64,000 nucleotides of DNA from Streptacidiphilus sp. 4-A2 (GTDB lineage Bacteria; Actinomycetota; Actinomycetes; Streptomycetales; Streptomycetaceae), in the NCBI GenBank assembly GCA_014284505.1, contig JAAFYY010000001.1:1426001-1490000 (forward strand). The letters are read 5' to 3'. This document shows, one piece after another, positions 63,258 through 64,000 of this stretch (positions are counted from its first letter, which is position 1; the number at the start of each line of letters is the position of its first letter). Both the position numbers and the translations under genes were made by a program. The notes under the pieces were generated by a model. The model ran no database searches. It saw nothing but the letters and a program-made list of their open reading frames with translations, and was not told the origin of the DNA.

Positions 63258-64000
63258 GCCGGCGGCGGGCCGTGTGCTGCTGGCTGGCCGCGGGCGCCGT
63301 GCTCAGCACCGCCGGCTGCTCCGGCTACACCGCCATGCAGGACATCCCGCTGCCCGGCGGGGCCGCCCTCGGCAGCCATCCCTACACGGTCAGGGCGGAC
63401 TTCAGCGACGTACTGAGCCTGGTCCCGCAGGCGTCGGTGGAGGTCAACGATGTCGCGGTGGGACGGGTCACCCGGATCTCACTGGCCCCCGACAGCTGGA
63501 CCGCCGTGGTCACCATGGAGGTCAACGGCGGGGTCCGGCTGCCCGCCGACGCCTATGCCTCGCTGGAGCAGTCCAGCCTGCTGGGCGAGAAGTACATCGA
63601 GCTCTCCGACCCGCCCGCGAACCAGCCGTCCACCGGGACGCTGACCGACGGCGCGCTCATCCCGCTGGCCAGGACCAACCGCTCGCCCGAGGTGGAGGAG
63701 GTGTTCGGGGCGCTGTCGCTGCTGCTCAACGGCGGCGGGGTGCAGCAGCTGAAGACCATCAGCACCGAGCTGAACCAGGCGCTGTCGGGAAACCAGCCGC
63801 AGGTCCGCGACCTGCTCAGCAGGCTGGGCACACTGGTCGGCGACTCAACGCGCACCGCTGGACATCACGACGCCCTGGACGGGCTCAACCAGCTCTCCGC
63901 CACCCTGGCGGCCCGCAACCAGCAGATCGACACCGTGCAGCGACCTCAGCCCCGGCTGTCCGTGCTCTCCGCAGCACGGCAGCAACTGGTCACCATGCTC
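63254..64000 (+). CDS. Mce-family lipoprotein (MceE-like), runs off window, frameshifted
   Basis: Lipoprotein signal peptide RRAVCCWLAAGAVLSTAGC with a lipobox Cys, as in MceE. Mce domain follows: YTVRADFSDVLSLVPQASVEVNDVAVGRV and SSLLGEKYIELSDPP, then the coil region. A slip near 63845 interrupts; the 3' part lies beyond the window, where at least one more Mce gene (MceF) would be expected. Confidence 0.9.
   Translation, partial: MSRRRAVCCWLAAGAVLSTAGCSGYTAMQDIPLPGGAALGSHPYTVRADFSDVLSLVPQASVEVNDVAVGRVTRISLAPDSWTAVVTMEVNGGVRLPADAYASLEQSSLLGEKYIELSDPPANQPSTGTLTDGALIPLARTNRSPEVEEVFGALSLLLNGGGVQQLKTISTELNQALSGNQPQVRDLLSRLGTLVGDSTRTAGHHDALDGLNQLSATLAARNQQIDTVQRPQPRLSVLSAARQQLVTML

Overview
High-GC actinomycete DNA, most like Streptomyces, Kitasatospora or Streptacidiphilus. 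The evidence is the codon use, GTG starts, four-base start/stop overlaps, a complete conservon, a chitinase gene with a DasR-like operator, and an mce operon. Almost every gene is broken by one or more single-base frameshifts that leave the protein readable in an adjacent frame. The spans given here join those pieces. The breaks hit housekeeping-like and accessory genes alike and mostly leave a net loss of one base, so I read them as sequencing errors, not pseudogenes.

Layout. 1-974: end of a cytochrome P450 gene. 1033-5472: a type III polyketide synthase locus (synthase, two ICMT-type methyltransferases, FAD monooxygenase, divergent UbiA prenyltransferase), likely making a prenylated alkyl phenol, quinone or pyrone. 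5488-9869: SpoIIE-type phosphatase, RsbW-type ATPase and FabG-like reductase, with a divergent MmyB-type regulator. 10011-11027: metallo-beta-lactamase-fold hydrolase. 11119-16469: a conservon (cvnA-B-C-D plus two P450s) on the minus strand. 17170-20681: a lipoprotein, a GH18 chitinase, a TetR/DUF1348 pair with two mirror-image operators, and a cold-shock gene.

21031-43592 (minus) is a non-ribosomal peptide synthetase locus: an MbtH-like protein and two synthetase genes with six modules. The order is C-A-T, C-A-T, C-A-T, C-A-T-E, then C-A-T, C-A-T-reductase. The last adenylation pocket reads as a phenylalanine code and the chain ends in a thioester reductase, so a peptide with a C-terminal phenylalaninal or phenylalaninol is expected. 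Four of the six A-T regions are rewritten in a strongly skewed alphabet: the plus strand is nearly all A and C, so the coding strand is nearly all G and T. They occur as two near-identical pairs (modules 1 and 5; modules 2 and 4). This matches GRINS (genetic repeats of intense nucleotide skews), known mainly from polyketide synthases, and is the most interesting feature here.

44643-46166: a secreted transglycosylase/LysM protein and a universal stress protein. 46809-52276: a BMP-type nucleoside ABC importer (lipoprotein, double ATPase, two permeases). 52393-53690: a PucR-type regulator. 54015-64000: a secreted protein, a DUF6801-like protein, then an mce lipid-import operon (ATPase, two YrbE permeases, at least five Mce proteins) that runs off the window. 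I saw no rRNA, tRNA, insertion sequence, integrase or CRISPR array.
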